From Anaerolineae bacterium (lineage in GTDB: Bacteria; Chloroflexota; Anaerolineae; Aggregatilineales; Phototrophicaceae), in NCBI GenBank assembly GCA_014879665.1, contig JACSRP010000154.1:1-32676 (forward strand): a DNA stretch of 32,676 nucleotides, written 5' to 3'. Each line of letters starts with the position of its first letter. Positions within the stretch are counted from its first letter, which is position 1. Below are positions 25,515 through 32,676 of the stretch, piece after piece. The notes under the pieces are model-generated. The model saw nothing but the letters and a program-made list of their open reading frames with translations. It was not told the DNA's origin and searched no databases. The position numbers and the translations under genes are program-made.

Positions 25515-27074
25515 TTGAAAACTGCGCGTAATTTACTTCTGATTTGTCTGCTGGCATTGATCTTTCGCCTTGTGCTGGGCGCGGCGTTTGTGCGCTTTCC
25601 GGGCATCGCTGATCCAAATCATTACTACAATATGGGCGCGCGACTGGTTGAAGGTCAGGGTTTTACGATTGACTATATCTGGCAGTACAACCGCCCGCCG
25701 AACGCAGTAGCGCATCCTGAAGATCACTGGATGCCGCTGGCAGCGGTGCTGGCGGCCGTTCCGATGAGCATATTCGGCATCTCTACCGGCGCATCGCTGG
25801 TCTTATTTGTGGCCATTGGCAGCCTTCTGCCGCTGATCGCCTATTGGGGCGCGCGGCAGCTTAAACTGCAAGAAAGCACAGCCTATTTTGCGGCGCTGAC
25901 GGCGGCGTTCATGCCGGAACTGGTGCTGAACTCGCTCAGAACTGATACCACGGTGCCGACGGCTTTATTCGTCTGCTTGAGCATCCTCTTGCTGAACGAG
26001 GGATTCTGGCGCGGCGGATGGTGGCGCTTTGCCCTGAGCGGGGCAATGGTCGGGCTGGCCTATCTGACACGCAACGATGGCCTGCTGCTGATTCCGCTGC
26101 TGGCGGCGATCATAATTATTTACGTGATTATGCGCCGGAAACATCGGGATATTCCGTTTCATTGGCGCGGCGTGGCGATATGGTTGGCCGCGATGCTGCT
26201 GGTGATGACCCCGTGGCTGATCCGCAGCTGGCAGGAATTCGGGGCATTGGGATCGGCTGAAACGGACGACATGTTCTTCTTCACCGATCACAGCGATCAT
26301 TACGCTTACGGGCGACATTTCACGCTGGAAACGATGCTGGCGGCACAAACACCGGCGCAGATTATCGGCAAGCGGCTGTTCGAGATGGCGGCGGGCGTAA
26401 AGGTAGTGATTACCGGGCTAGGTGAAGTGCTGGCTGTCGGGCTGCTGGGCGGGGCGGCTTATTTATGGATGAAGCGGCGTGAAGACCCGAAGCGGCTGCT
26501 GGCGGCGCTGCCGGTAGTACTGCTGCTGGGCGGAGCATTCATCGCCTATACCGTGTTCATCCCCTATAAATCGCAGGCGGGCAGCTTCAAGAAGGCCTTC
26601 TTGATGACCGCGCCGCTGCTGCTGCCTATTGCCGCCTTAGCCATTGAACGGGCTATCCCTCATTTGCGCTGGCGTTACGGGGTGATGGGCTTATCGCTGC
26701 TGATACTGGCGGCCTTTGCTGCCGATCTGGTGCGGCTGGACGCGGCGGCGGCGAATTATTATCTGAGCCGAATTCAGACGATGGCAGCGCAGGCGCGGGA
26801 ACTGCCAGACACCAATGATGACGGCCAGCTGATTTTTATGACGCAAGACCCCTACATGCTGAGCTACGTTGGGCTGCCTTCGCTGATGTTCCCTTATGAA
26901 AACCTTGACACTACTTACGAAATTGCAGGCCGCTACGGCGTGGATTATCTGTTGATGCCCTCTGCGAGGCCGGGCATTGACCTGCTGTTGAACGGCGAGA
27001 ACGATCCACGATTTAACCTGATCGAACAGGTGCCGGGCACGGAATACTCGTTCTGGCGGGTGGGGGCAGAGTAA
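25515..27074 (+). CDS. GT-C fold glycosyltransferase (ArnT/PMT-like), first of a pair
   Basis: This 519-residue integral membrane protein has about 11-12 hydrophobic segments. The first outer loop holds the acidic start typical of GT39/GT83-like enzymes (FPGIADPNHYYNMGARLVEGQGF), with aspartate in ADPNHY, then PEDHWMPL. The basic loop MRRKHRD and a C-terminal extracytoplasmic part (GVDYLLMPSARPG) follow. Such enzymes move a sugar from a lipid-phosphate carrier to protein or glycolipid on the outer face of the membrane. The start is TTG at 25515, because TGA lies four codons upstream and no ATG is available; the ribosome site is weak. It overlaps the next gene by one base (TAATG). Confidence 0.82.
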   Translation: MKTARNLLLICLLALIFRLVLGAAFVRFPGIADPNHYYNMGARLVEGQGFTIDYIWQYNRPPNAVAHPEDHWMPLAAVLAAVPMSIFGISTGASLVLFVAIGSLLPLIAYWGARQLKLQESTAYFAALTAAFMPELVLNSLRTDTTVPTALFVCLSILLLNEGFWRGGWWRFALSGAMVGLAYLTRNDGLLLIPLLAAIIIIYVIMRRKHRDIPFHWRGVAIWLAAMLLVMTPWLIRSWQEFGALGSAETDDMFFFTDHSDHYAYGRHFTLETMLAAQTPAQIIGKRLFEMAAGVKVVITGLGEVLAVGLLGGAAYLWMKRREDPKRLLAALPVVLLLGGAFIAYTVFIPYKSQAGSFKKAFLMTAPLLLPIAALAIERAIPHLRWRYGVMGLSLLILAAFAADLVRLDAAAANYYLSRIQTMAAQARELPDTNDDGQLIFMTQDPYMLSYVGLPSLMFPYENLDTTYEIAGRYGVDYLLMPSARPGIDLLLNGENDPRFNLIEQVPGTEYSFWRVGAE

Positions 27075-28402
27075 TGCGCGGCGGCAAAGCATTATGGGCG
27101 ATTCTGATCATCGCCTTTCTGCTGCGGGTGGCTGTCGGGCTGTCGCTTGATCCGGCGCGGCCATACGTGGTCGCCAGCGACGATGCCGCGTGGTATCTGG
27201 CGAATGGCTACACCCTGATGACCGGTGATCAGCCGTCGAATGGTATGGTGACTAAGCCGGAAACGCTGGAGCAGCCGCCGGTCTATTTCGTGTTCGTCGG
27301 CATTCCACAGGCGTTGTTCAGCCCTGAAACGGCGATCATCGTGATTCGCCTGTTACAGGCGTTGGTTTCAACGGTGGTGGTCTATTTTAGCTGCCGGATG
27401 GCGCTGCTGATCGGTGGGCGTGGGGCGGGATTGACTGCGGCAGCGATCACAGCTATAGCCCCCGCGTTAGTGCTGGAAGCAGCGCAGATCAAAACTGAAA
27501 CACTGTATATCTTCTTCCTGATCGGCGGCATCTGGTCGCTGGTTGAGGGGGTTTCGCGCTCAAAGCCCCACGCGAGAGAAGATGCCGCCATAAAATGGAC
27601 GAAGAACGCTGTATGGTTCGTGGTGGCGGGTAATTTTTTTGCGCTGGCGGCACTGACCAGAGCTGTATTCGTCGCGTTTCCGCTGCTGGCGGTGGTTGTG
27701 CTGATCATTATCCTCGGTTGGCGAGTAGGCCGGGGCAGCGTTTTGCTGCTGGTGATGGCCTATCTTTCGATCATGCTGGTCTGGACAGTTTATAACTACG
27801 CAGCTCAAGGGCGGCTGGTCTTTGGCGGCTACGGGTTCACCTCTTTTGTGTATCTGGGCGCGGCGGGCTGGGATGATCCGGGGGCGGTAGATGATCAACT
27901 GGGTATCACCGGAGCAGCGGGTGAAAATGCCGGCGCAATCATCACCAACGCCGCGCAAGAGGCGATTCTGAGCGATATTCCGGCGTATTTGGGGCATCGC
28001 GTTCAGGAGCTAACCGGAGCATTGATACAACCTCACGCCACTGAATATTTCGGCGGCGAAAGTTTGAAAAATTTAGTGGTGAAGTGGCTGCAAGAGGACG
28101 GTTCGCTAAACGGGCTTTCGGCGGTTGTTAGCGCAGATGCCTTTGTGCCGAAGCTGGCGCTGTACGGCTTCCATTTTGGCGCGCTGTTTTTCGGGGCAAT
28201 TGGTTTGATCGCCGCACGGAAACAGTGGCGAGTTTGGCTGCCGCTGGCCGCCTTTATCGCTTACACGCTGGCGGTACATTTTGTGCTTTATGCGCTGCCG
28301 CGCTATTTGTTTCCGATGATGCCGCTGTGGTGGGTGCTGGCAGGCGTAGGGCTGGCGGCGTGCTGGAAAGCGCTCACCCCTACCCCCTCTTCCTCCATAT
28401 AA
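27074..28402 (+). CDS. GT-C fold glycosyltransferase, second of the pair
   Basis: This 442-residue membrane protein is built like its upstream neighbour: a first helix, an outer loop with the acidic pair SDDAAWYLANGYTLMTG, then PETLEQPPVYFVF and eight to ten further helices. The shared layout suggests an old duplication or a two-enzyme step in surface glycan or glycoprotein synthesis. The ATG at 27074 shares one base with the previous stop, so translation is coupled. The last residues (LTPTPSSSI) are coded by DNA of the CACCCCTACC intergenic-repeat type, so the original C-terminus probably ended slightly earlier. Sugar and acceptor are unknown. Confidence 0.8.
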   Translation: MRGGKALWAILIIAFLLRVAVGLSLDPARPYVVASDDAAWYLANGYTLMTGDQPSNGMVTKPETLEQPPVYFVFVGIPQALFSPETAIIVIRLLQALVSTVVVYFSCRMALLIGGRGAGLTAAAITAIAPALVLEAAQIKTETLYIFFLIGGIWSLVEGVSRSKPHAREDAAIKWTKNAVWFVVAGNFFALAALTRAVFVAFPLLAVVVLIIILGWRVGRGSVLLLVMAYLSIMLVWTVYNYAAQGRLVFGGYGFTSFVYLGAAGWDDPGAVDDQLGITGAAGENAGAIITNAAQEAILSDIPAYLGHRVQELTGALIQPHATEYFGGESLKNLVVKWLQEDGSLNGLSAVVSADAFVPKLALYGFHFGALFFGAIGLIAARKQWRVWLPLAAFIAYTLAVHFVLYALPRYLFPMMPLWWVLAGVGLAACWKALTPTPSSSI

Positions 28403-28408
28403 ATGGGG
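28373..28408. repeat. CACCCCTACC-type repeat overlapping the end of the second glycosyltransferase gene
   Basis: CTCACCCCTACCCCCTCT is followed by GGGG at 28405-28408, and a second TTACCCCTCATCCC lies at 28423-28436. It resembles the left part of the 11417-11471 element, without the perfect palindrome. Confidence 0.5.
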
Positions 28409-28605
28409 CTTAAAAATCGCCCTTACCCCTCATCCCTTCTATTCAAAGCAGATTATTGAGTAACCCTGATTGTTTCGATAAAAAAGTTTACATCTGCGGC
28501 AGTTTTTTTACAGACTACGATAAATTCGATAACACCTTCCCTGTAGAACTAAAGGTAGTGAACGCATGGCGCTGTTCTCAGCGTCAAGGACAGGGAGAAG
28601 AGGAA

Positions 28606-29094
28606 ATGAAGCGCAGTATTCTGGTGGTGCTGGTGGTCGCTGCATTAGGAACGCTGATGATCCCGTTTGTGGTCAGCGCGCAGGAAACAACTGAAGGCCG
28701 TTCAGTGACGATAACTGAAGAACAGATCAATGACAGTTTCGCAGTGACGAATCCATCACGGCGGCGGGCATCGGATGTGGTTGTGGATTTGCAGGCAGGG
28801 CAGGTGCAGTTGAGCTTTGATTGGTCGAATCGCCGCCCGGATGACGGCGTGGCGAACGCGAGCGTTAGCAGCATCTGGGCGCCGCTGCTTGAAAATGGAC
28901 GCCTTTTCTGGACGCTAGAAAGCGCGACGGTTGACGGTGAGCCGGCATCAGAAGAAATGATGGAGCAGATCAACACCCAGCTTTCAAGCCGGTGGCGTAA
29001 TTACATGCGTCGCCACATGCCGCGGGGATGGATGACGAATGTGACCATCACCGATACGGAAATGACTATTCAATTGGCGCCGCCGATGATCTAA
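28606..29094 (+). CDS. small secreted protein of unknown function
   Basis: The protein has 162 residues from the ATG at 28606, chosen because MKRSILVVLVVAALGTLMI is a clear signal peptide (cleaved near VSA-QE) and GGGAG lies 8 bp upstream. A longer frame from 28456 has no such features. The mature part starts SVTITEEQINDSF, then carries VVDLQAGQVQLSFDW and ATVDGEPASEEMMEQIN, and ends TDTEMTIQLAPPMI. The two-beta-strand-plus-helix pattern recalls lipid-binding-like DUF2140 (YpmS) or DUF2993 proteins, but the match is weak. It stands alone and is closed by a strong terminator. Confidence 0.75.
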   Translation: MKRSILVVLVVAALGTLMIPFVVSAQETTEGRSVTITEEQINDSFAVTNPSRRRASDVVVDLQAGQVQLSFDWSNRRPDDGVANASVSSIWAPLLENGRLFWTLESATVDGEPASEEMMEQINTQLSSRWRNYMRRHMPRGWMTNVTITDTEMTIQLAPPMI

Positions 29095-29134
29095 ACAGCA
29101 GATTTCTATCCCTCAAGTGACACCGACTAAAGGC

Positions 29135-29167
29135 AAAAGCCCCTTGATTATTTGAGGGGCTTTTATG
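29135..29167 (+). terminator. intrinsic terminator after the small secreted protein
   Basis: AAAAGCCCCT (29135-29144) and AGGGGCTTTT (29155-29164) form a perfect 10-bp stem with a 10-nt loop and a T-rich end. The A-rich 5' side means it could also work on the other strand. Confidence 0.85.
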
Positions 29168-29176
29168 TTATCAGGG

Positions 29177-29182
29177 TATATT
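29177..29182 (+). promoter_or_regulatory. -10 box TATATT of the acetyltransferase gene
   Basis: TATATT lies 32 nt before the ATG at 29215 and directly after the terminator. AAGGA at 29207-29211 is the ribosome site and fits the second ATG (29218) slightly better. Confidence 0.45.
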
Positions 29183-29214
29183 AGGACTTAGATAAGGCTG
29201 CGCATGAAGGAACG

Positions 29215-30018
29215 ATGATGAATATTGCCGAAGTTTTAGCGATTTATGATCAGCAGGAACGGCGCGAAATGCGTTATCCAGATGTCGTTCGTGATGTGGT
29301 GCCGCCTATAGTGCGACATATTAACGTGCCGGGGCGGCGCAGTTTCATCATTTATTCAACTCTGGATGCGAGCAATGCGGATGAAACAATCGCCAGAGAA
29401 GCAGCTTTTTTCGCTGAACTGGGGCGCGATCTTGAGTGGAAAGCCTATGGCCATGATCAGCCAGATGATCTTGAGCAGCGGCTGCGGGCGCACGGTTTTG
29501 AGGCCGAAGACCCGGAAACACTACTCATTTGTGATCTTAATGATCTGCCGCCCACGCTGCAGCAGCCCGTCACCGCTGATCTACGCGCGGTGCCGCATGA
29601 TGGCGACCTTATGCCGTGGATCAAGGACATTTTGACGGTTGAGGAACACGTGTGGGAAACCGATATGAAGTGGCTGGGCGAGCGACTTGAACATCAACTG
29701 CGAACATTTCCAAACTTTATTAGCATCTATGTGGCTTATATTGACGGCCAGCCTGCCAGCGCTGCATGGATTAACTACCCTGAACATTCGCAATTCGCCA
29801 GTTTATACGGTGGTTCCACCTTAAAAGCACATCGCGGGCAGGGTTTATATACACAACTTGTCGCTATTAGGGCGCAGGAAGCTATTCGCCGGGGCTACCA
29901 CTATTTGACGATAGATGCCAGCGAGATGAGCCGCCCGATTGTAGAGAAGAACGGTTTCATAACAGCCTCTACAGCGACAGCTTATATCAAGTTTGCGAAC
30001 CCGCCTGCAAGTATTTGA
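29215..30018 (+). CDS. GNAT-family N-acetyltransferase
   Basis: The protein has 267 residues from the ATG at 29215. The adjacent ATG at 29218 is equally possible and has better ribosome-site spacing. The C-terminal half is a GNAT domain: AYIDGQPASAAWINYP (strand), LYGGSTLKAHRGQGLYTQL with the acetyl-CoA pyrophosphate loop RGQG (207-210), and MSRPIVEKNGFI near the end, a typical GNAT close. The N-terminal half (about 1-120) also looks GNAT-like but lacks the loop, so the protein may be a pseudo-dimer. It would acetylate an amine on a small molecule or protein. The substrate is not readable. It stands alone between two terminators. Confidence 0.87.
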   Translation: MMNIAEVLAIYDQQERREMRYPDVVRDVVPPIVRHINVPGRRSFIIYSTLDASNADETIAREAAFFAELGRDLEWKAYGHDQPDDLEQRLRAHGFEAEDPETLLICDLNDLPPTLQQPVTADLRAVPHDGDLMPWIKDILTVEEHVWETDMKWLGERLEHQLRTFPNFISIYVAYIDGQPASAAWINYPEHSQFASLYGGSTLKAHRGQGLYTQLVAIRAQEAIRRGYHYLTIDASEMSRPIVEKNGFITASTATAYIKFANPPASI

Positions 30019-30050
30019 TTCTAGCCCATAAAATAGGGTCTAATCATTCT

Positions 30051-30078
30051 TTGTAAGTATATTTGCTAAGACTATGAT
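30051..30078 (+). promoter_or_regulatory. promoter TTGTAA, 16 bp, TATGAT
   Basis: TTGTAA (30051-30056) and TATGAT (30073-30078) are 16 bp apart, 23 nt before the ATG at 30102. AAGGG at 30088-30092 is the likely ribosome site. Confidence 0.45.
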
Positions 30079-30101
30079 GTGGTAAACAAGGGTAAAAAAT
30101 C

Positions 30102-30500
30102 ATGATCGTGCGTATGACCATAGAATTAGAAGGTGAGAATGATACCCGGCAGTTAGAGGCGCTGCTGCGGGGATTGGTGAATGCCATTTCCGTAGAGGGC
30201 GCCCCTCAAAGCGCAGTCGCTGTTGGGGAAGATACAGCTGCTAAGAAGCAGCGCAAGAAGCGCACTCCGGGGCGCCCCCGGGCTAAGCGCGGCGAAGGCG
30301 CAACTTCGATGATTAAAATGCTCATAAACGAGGGCTATTTTGCTGAGCGCCATACCGCCGCACAGGTGCGGGATGACCTTAATGCGCGCGGCTACGGGAT
30401 TGATAACCGCCAGATTTATGTAACTTTGAAGTATTTTGCAGACCGGAATCAGTTAAGTCGGGAAAAGGCAGGCGGCAGTTTTGTATATTTTGTTGAGTAG
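30102..30500 (+). CDS. small AT-hook protein with a C-terminal winged-helix-like domain
   Basis: This 132-residue protein has three parts. Residues 1-40 form an acidic dimerisation-like segment (IELEGENDTRQLEALLRGL). Residues 46-64 are very basic and contain the AT-hook core PGRPR (56-60), flanked by KKQRKK and AKRG. Residues 65-132 look like a winged helix (MIKMLINEGYF, AAQVRDDLNARGYGIDN, QIYVTLKYFADRNQLSRE and a wing GGSFVYFVE). This suggests a nucleoid-associated or regulatory DNA-binding protein. AT-hooks are uncommon in bacteria and occur, for example, in CarD-like factors of myxobacteria. No known family was recognised. The gene has its own promoter and a strong terminator. Confidence 0.75.
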   Translation: MIVRMTIELEGENDTRQLEALLRGLVNAISVEGAPQSAVAVGEDTAAKKQRKKRTPGRPRAKRGEGATSMIKMLINEGYFAERHTAAQVRDDLNARGYGIDNRQIYVTLKYFADRNQLSREKAGGSFVYFVE

Positions 30501-30555
30501 GCGTTTGGCGAATACCGCAGGGCAACCTATTTTGCACAGTACATCATTATTGAAC

Positions 30556-30592
30556 AACCACCGGAACAATCAAAAATGCCGGTGGTTTTTTT
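30556..30592 (+). terminator. intrinsic terminator after the AT-hook protein gene
   Basis: AACCACCGG (30556-30564) pairs with CCGGTGGTT (30579-30587) across a 14-nt loop, and the second arm runs into a run of seven T's. It is a textbook terminator. Confidence 0.88.
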
Positions 30593-30641
30593 ATCTGTAA
30601 GAGGATGCCGGGTTCAGTGCGTCTACAGGCTATCGCGAATG

Positions 30642-30647
30642 TACAAT
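30642..30647 (+). promoter_or_regulatory. -10 box TACAAT of the PPOX-family gene
   Basis: TACAAT lies 18 nt before the ATG at 30666. AGGA at 30652-30655 is the likely ribosome site. No -35 is evident. Confidence 0.55.
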
Positions 30648-30665
30648 GATTAGGATGGAATACTA

Positions 30666-31088
30666 ATGGCGAAAGACAAACAAATTCCGGCAGAATACCG
30701 TGATCTGCTGGATCGCCCGATTGTGGTGAGTTTGGCGACGATTAACCCTAGCGGGCAGCCACAAGTGACACCGGTCTGGTGTGATTATGATGGCGAGTAT
30801 GTGCGCGTGAACAGCGCCGGCGGCCGCCGCAAAGTGAAGAATATGGAAGCGAGGCCGCAGGTGACGGTACTGGCGATTGATCCGGAGAATCACTACCGCT
30901 GGATAGAAGTGCAAGGCGTGATCGAAGTGATAAATAATAATCAGGATGAGGCGGTTGCGCACATCAATAAACTGAGCAATGACTACGATGGCAATCCCGA
31001 TTTTTTCAGCAATAAGCCCGATCTGCGTAACATGCAAGAACGGTTCATTTTCAACATTAAGCCAATGCATGTGATCGCGAACGGGTAG
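30666..31088 (+). CDS. PPOX-class F420-dependent oxidoreductase (Rv1155-like)
   Basis: This 140-residue split-barrel protein follows the Rv1155-type pattern closely: LLDRPIVVSLATINPSGQP, VTPVWCDYDGEYVRVNSAG, RRKVKNMEARPQVTVLAID and YRWIEVQGVIEVI. Family members bind F420 (some FMN) as dimers in the cytoplasm and reduce small molecules, or act in cofactor storage. The conserved INPSGQPQVTPVW stretch carries the ligand-binding face. F420 use would fit a Chloroflexota host, but no F420 synthesis gene is visible here. The start is ATG at 30666 with an AGGA ribosome site. It is monocistronic, preceded by a TACAAT promoter. Confidence 0.87.
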   Translation: MAKDKQIPAEYRDLLDRPIVVSLATINPSGQPQVTPVWCDYDGEYVRVNSAGGRRKVKNMEARPQVTVLAIDPENHYRWIEVQGVIEVINNNQDEAVAHINKLSNDYDGNPDFFSNKPDLRNMQERFIFNIKPMHVIANG

Positions 31089-31116
31089 AAGGTACACATT
31101 CCAGCAATCTAAATGT

Positions 31117-31122
31117 TACAAT
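31117..31122 (+). promoter_or_regulatory. -10 box TACAAT of the lipoprotein gene, leaderless arrangement
   Basis: TACAAT lies 8 nt before the ATG at 31131 and inside the longer frame that begins at 31113. Transcription would therefore start at about the ATG, so the longer start is unlikely to be used. Confidence 0.6.
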
Positions 31123-31130
31123 TCGTCGTT

Positions 31131-32477
31131 ATGCGACGAATGATGCGACTCTATTTGCTATTAACTCTAGTGCTTGCGTTTGGCGCAGCCTGCGCGAACC
31201 AGCCTATTCCGCCACCGGTCACGGCGGGCGTGATGTTCCCGACGATGACCGCAGGCCGGCTGATTCAGGGGCCGCTGCCGCCGGCAGCGCCGCCCCCCGC
31301 TTCCGGGCAGCTTTCTAACCCGGCGACGGCCATCGCGCTGGCGAACGTGCCTACGGCAACACCGAATTTTGCGGCATGCCCCGCGCCCAATGCCGCTGCT
31401 TCTCTGGAGGCGGCCGTGCAGGGCGGTGCGCCGCGTACATCCGCCGCTGTCTCCGATGCGATAGGGCGTTACCTGAGCGATGGCGGCAATGTTGGTGAGA
31501 TTGAGGCCGTGCTGCGCGATAACTGGGCGATGCTGGAAGGCGGCTTTGTGCGCGGCGATCTTGACCTGACGGGCGAAGGCATTCCGGAAGTATTGGTGTC
31601 TTTCAACGCCCCCGAAGTGGGCGGGATGCTCTTAATTTATGTCTGCGCGGATGGCCGCTATACCGAACGCTATCAAGCGATCATGGGTGAGGATGGCGGC
31701 GGTACTTCGCCGCAAATTTTGAGCGCCGCCGATCTGAATTTTAATCAGCGGCCTGATCTGCTGTTTGCCAGCCAGATTTGTGGTGCCGATGGCGATAACT
31801 GCCGGCAGCTTACCCAATTGACGGCGTGGGATGCTGTGCGGGGACGGTTTTTGAACCTGCTGGGCGGCGGCGTGAGAGGCGATGAAGCCCCGACTCCACT
31901 GGATGTGGACGGCGACAGAATCAGCGAACTGGTGGTGCGCCTCACCAACGATGGCGATTCGACAACTGGCCCGCTGCGCACCGGTCAGATCGTGTATGAC
32001 TGGGACGGCGCAAGCTACGTGCGCAGCTACACACAGTACGACCCGCCGCGATTCCGGATTCAGATGGTTCATGATGCGGATCAGGCATTCCAGCAGGGGC
32101 GCACCCGCGACGCAATCGCGCTCTACGATTTAGTGATTAACAGCCCCGCGCTGGAAAACTGGCTGAACGACGATATTACCATTCTGCCGGCCTATGCCCG
32201 CTATCGTATGCTGCTGGCCTATGCCGATATGGAAGCGCCGGAACTGATGGAGATACACGCGCAGATCTTGCAGCTTTATCCCGATCTGGCAGCTGCGCCG
32301 GTGTATGCAGAACTGGCGATTCGCTTCTGGGACGCGCTGCAAACCAGCAATAATTTGCACAGCGCCTGTGTGGCGGTGCTGGAAACACTGTCCACAAGGC
32401 CAGAAGGGATAGGGCTGATGAATCGTTACGGCAGTTCCAGCGAACCATACAGGCCGGAGACGATCTGCCCATACTGA
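31131..32477 (+). CDS. lipoprotein with FG-GAP/VCBS-like Asp-rich repeats and a helical C-terminal domain
   Basis: The protein has 448 residues from the ATG at 31131. This start is chosen because the -10 box lies 8 nt upstream and MRRMMRLYLLLTLVLAFG leads to a lipobox-like GAAC, with C21 as the likely lipid-bearing residue. A Pro/Thr-rich stretch (about 25-70) follows. Next come repeats of FG-GAP/VCBS type with calcium-loop-like signatures: GDLDLTGEGIPEVLVSF, AADLNFNQRPDLLFASQ and LDVDGDRISELVVRL. The last 140 residues are alpha-helical and TPR-like (AFQQGRTRDAIALYDLVI). It is probably anchored outside the membrane. No enzyme motif is visible. Confidence 0.82.
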   Translation: MRRMMRLYLLLTLVLAFGAACANQPIPPPVTAGVMFPTMTAGRLIQGPLPPAAPPPASGQLSNPATAIALANVPTATPNFAACPAPNAAASLEAAVQGGAPRTSAAVSDAIGRYLSDGGNVGEIEAVLRDNWAMLEGGFVRGDLDLTGEGIPEVLVSFNAPEVGGMLLIYVCADGRYTERYQAIMGEDGGGTSPQILSAADLNFNQRPDLLFASQICGADGDNCRQLTQLTAWDAVRGRFLNLLGGGVRGDEAPTPLDVDGDRISELVVRLTNDGDSTTGPLRTGQIVYDWDGASYVRSYTQYDPPRFRIQMVHDADQAFQQGRTRDAIALYDLVINSPALENWLNDDITILPAYARYRMLLAYADMEAPELMEIHAQILQLYPDLAAAPVYAELAIRFWDALQTSNNLHSACVAVLETLSTRPEGIGLMNRYGSSSEPYRPETICPY

Positions 32478-32485
32478 AATTGTGT

Positions 32486-32491
32486 TACAAT
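32486..32491 (+). promoter_or_regulatory. -10 box TACAAT before the frame at the right edge
   Basis: TACAAT lies 8 bp after the lipoprotein stop. It is the fifth copy of this hexamer in front of a plus-strand gene or frame in the window. Confidence 0.45.
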
Positions 32492-32524
32492 CGCCCGAAC
32501 TTGTTTAGCTTTTAGCCGATTGCC

Positions 32525-32557
32525 TTCACCCCTGCCCCTCTCCCTCAGGAAGCGGGG
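32525..32557. repeat. CACCCCTGCC-type GC-rich repeat
   Basis: TTCACCCCTGCCCCTCTCCC is followed by GGAAGCGGGG. It resembles the repeats at 11417 and 28373 with a short imperfect inverted pair. Confidence 0.45.
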
Positions 32558-32572
32558 ATTTCGTATATAGGC

Positions 32573-32676
32573 GTGATCCATGTTGACGGCGCTGGTATTG
32601 AAGTGAACGGCAGTATCTCCGGCAAAAGTGATTTATATAACCACATTCTTCGAGGTCAAAGCATGTCTGAATTGCT
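32573..32676 (+). CDS. start of an unidentified gene, cut by the right edge
   Basis: From the GTG at 32573 the frame is open to the edge (34 codons) and reads MIHVDGAGIEVNGSISG, then KSDLYNHILRGQSMSEL. The composition is protein-like, and the frame lies downstream of a TACAAT box. No family was recognised from so short a piece. The ATG at 32580 in another frame ends after eight codons, so GTG is preferred. Confidence 0.4.
   Translation, partial: MIHVDGAGIEVNGSISGKSDLYNHILRGQSMSEL

Noticed and set aside
25208-25606. 132-residue minus-strand frame before the glycosyltransferase gene
   Set aside because: It overlaps the start of a real membrane protein and its sequence has no protein-like pattern.
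28456-28605. N-terminal extension of the small secreted protein
   Set aside because: The signal peptide and ribosome site place the start at 28606; the extension has unrelated composition.

Overview
The window looks like a chromosomal segment of a Chloroflexota bacterium, most likely from the Anaerolineae. This is inferred from the moderately GC-rich DNA, the secreted and membrane proteins with long Thr/Pro linkers (FTFTPT and PTATNT types), PPC-like and SH3b domains on signal-peptide or membrane-anchored proteins, an F420/FMN split-barrel enzyme, a malic enzyme with a fused phosphotransacetylase domain, and GC-rich palindromic intergenic repeats. No rRNA, tRNA, CRISPR array, complete insertion sequence or phage module was seen.

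Left part (1-9561, minus strand). Six tightly packed genes read right to left: a small protein, a DUF6754-like membrane protein, a second membrane protein, a giant 1902-residue membrane-tethered acidic protein with repeated Trp-Leu/Trp-Phe motifs, a third membrane protein, and a MutL-like ASKHA ATPase that runs off the left edge. Starts and stops overlap or sit 2-9 bp apart, so this is probably one operon. No mutase or other enzyme is present to explain the 'glutamate mutase L' label. This cluster is the best candidate in the window for an undescribed system: an actin/Hsp70-fold ATPase combined with a membrane scaffold.

Middle part (9700-24700). A PKMT-like methyltransferase, a secreted TPR protein, an AlkA-like DNA glycosylase (convergent with the TPR gene), a secreted PPC-like protein, malic enzyme, an arylsulfotransferase-family secreted protein, a CtpE-like P-type ATPase, a PhoB/OmpR-type two-component pair and an NAD(P)-binding reductase. 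Most are single transcription units separated by hairpins.

Right part (24700-32676). A decayed Uma2 nuclease fragment next to the tail of another gene, two overlapping GT-C glycosyltransferase genes, a small secreted protein with a clear terminator, a GNAT acetyltransferase, a small AT-hook/winged-helix-like protein with its own terminator, a PPOX-family flavin/F420 protein, a lipoprotein with FG-GAP-like Asp-rich repeats, and the start of a further reading frame.

Two regulatory themes recur. Many intergenic regions carry a TACAAT (or TATAGT) -10 hexamer without an obvious -35. In several cases it lies only 6-8 nt before the most plausible start codon, suggesting leaderless transcripts. GC-rich palindromes sharing CACCCCTACC and CTCATCCCC sequences occur between genes, and apparently once inside a coding sequence.
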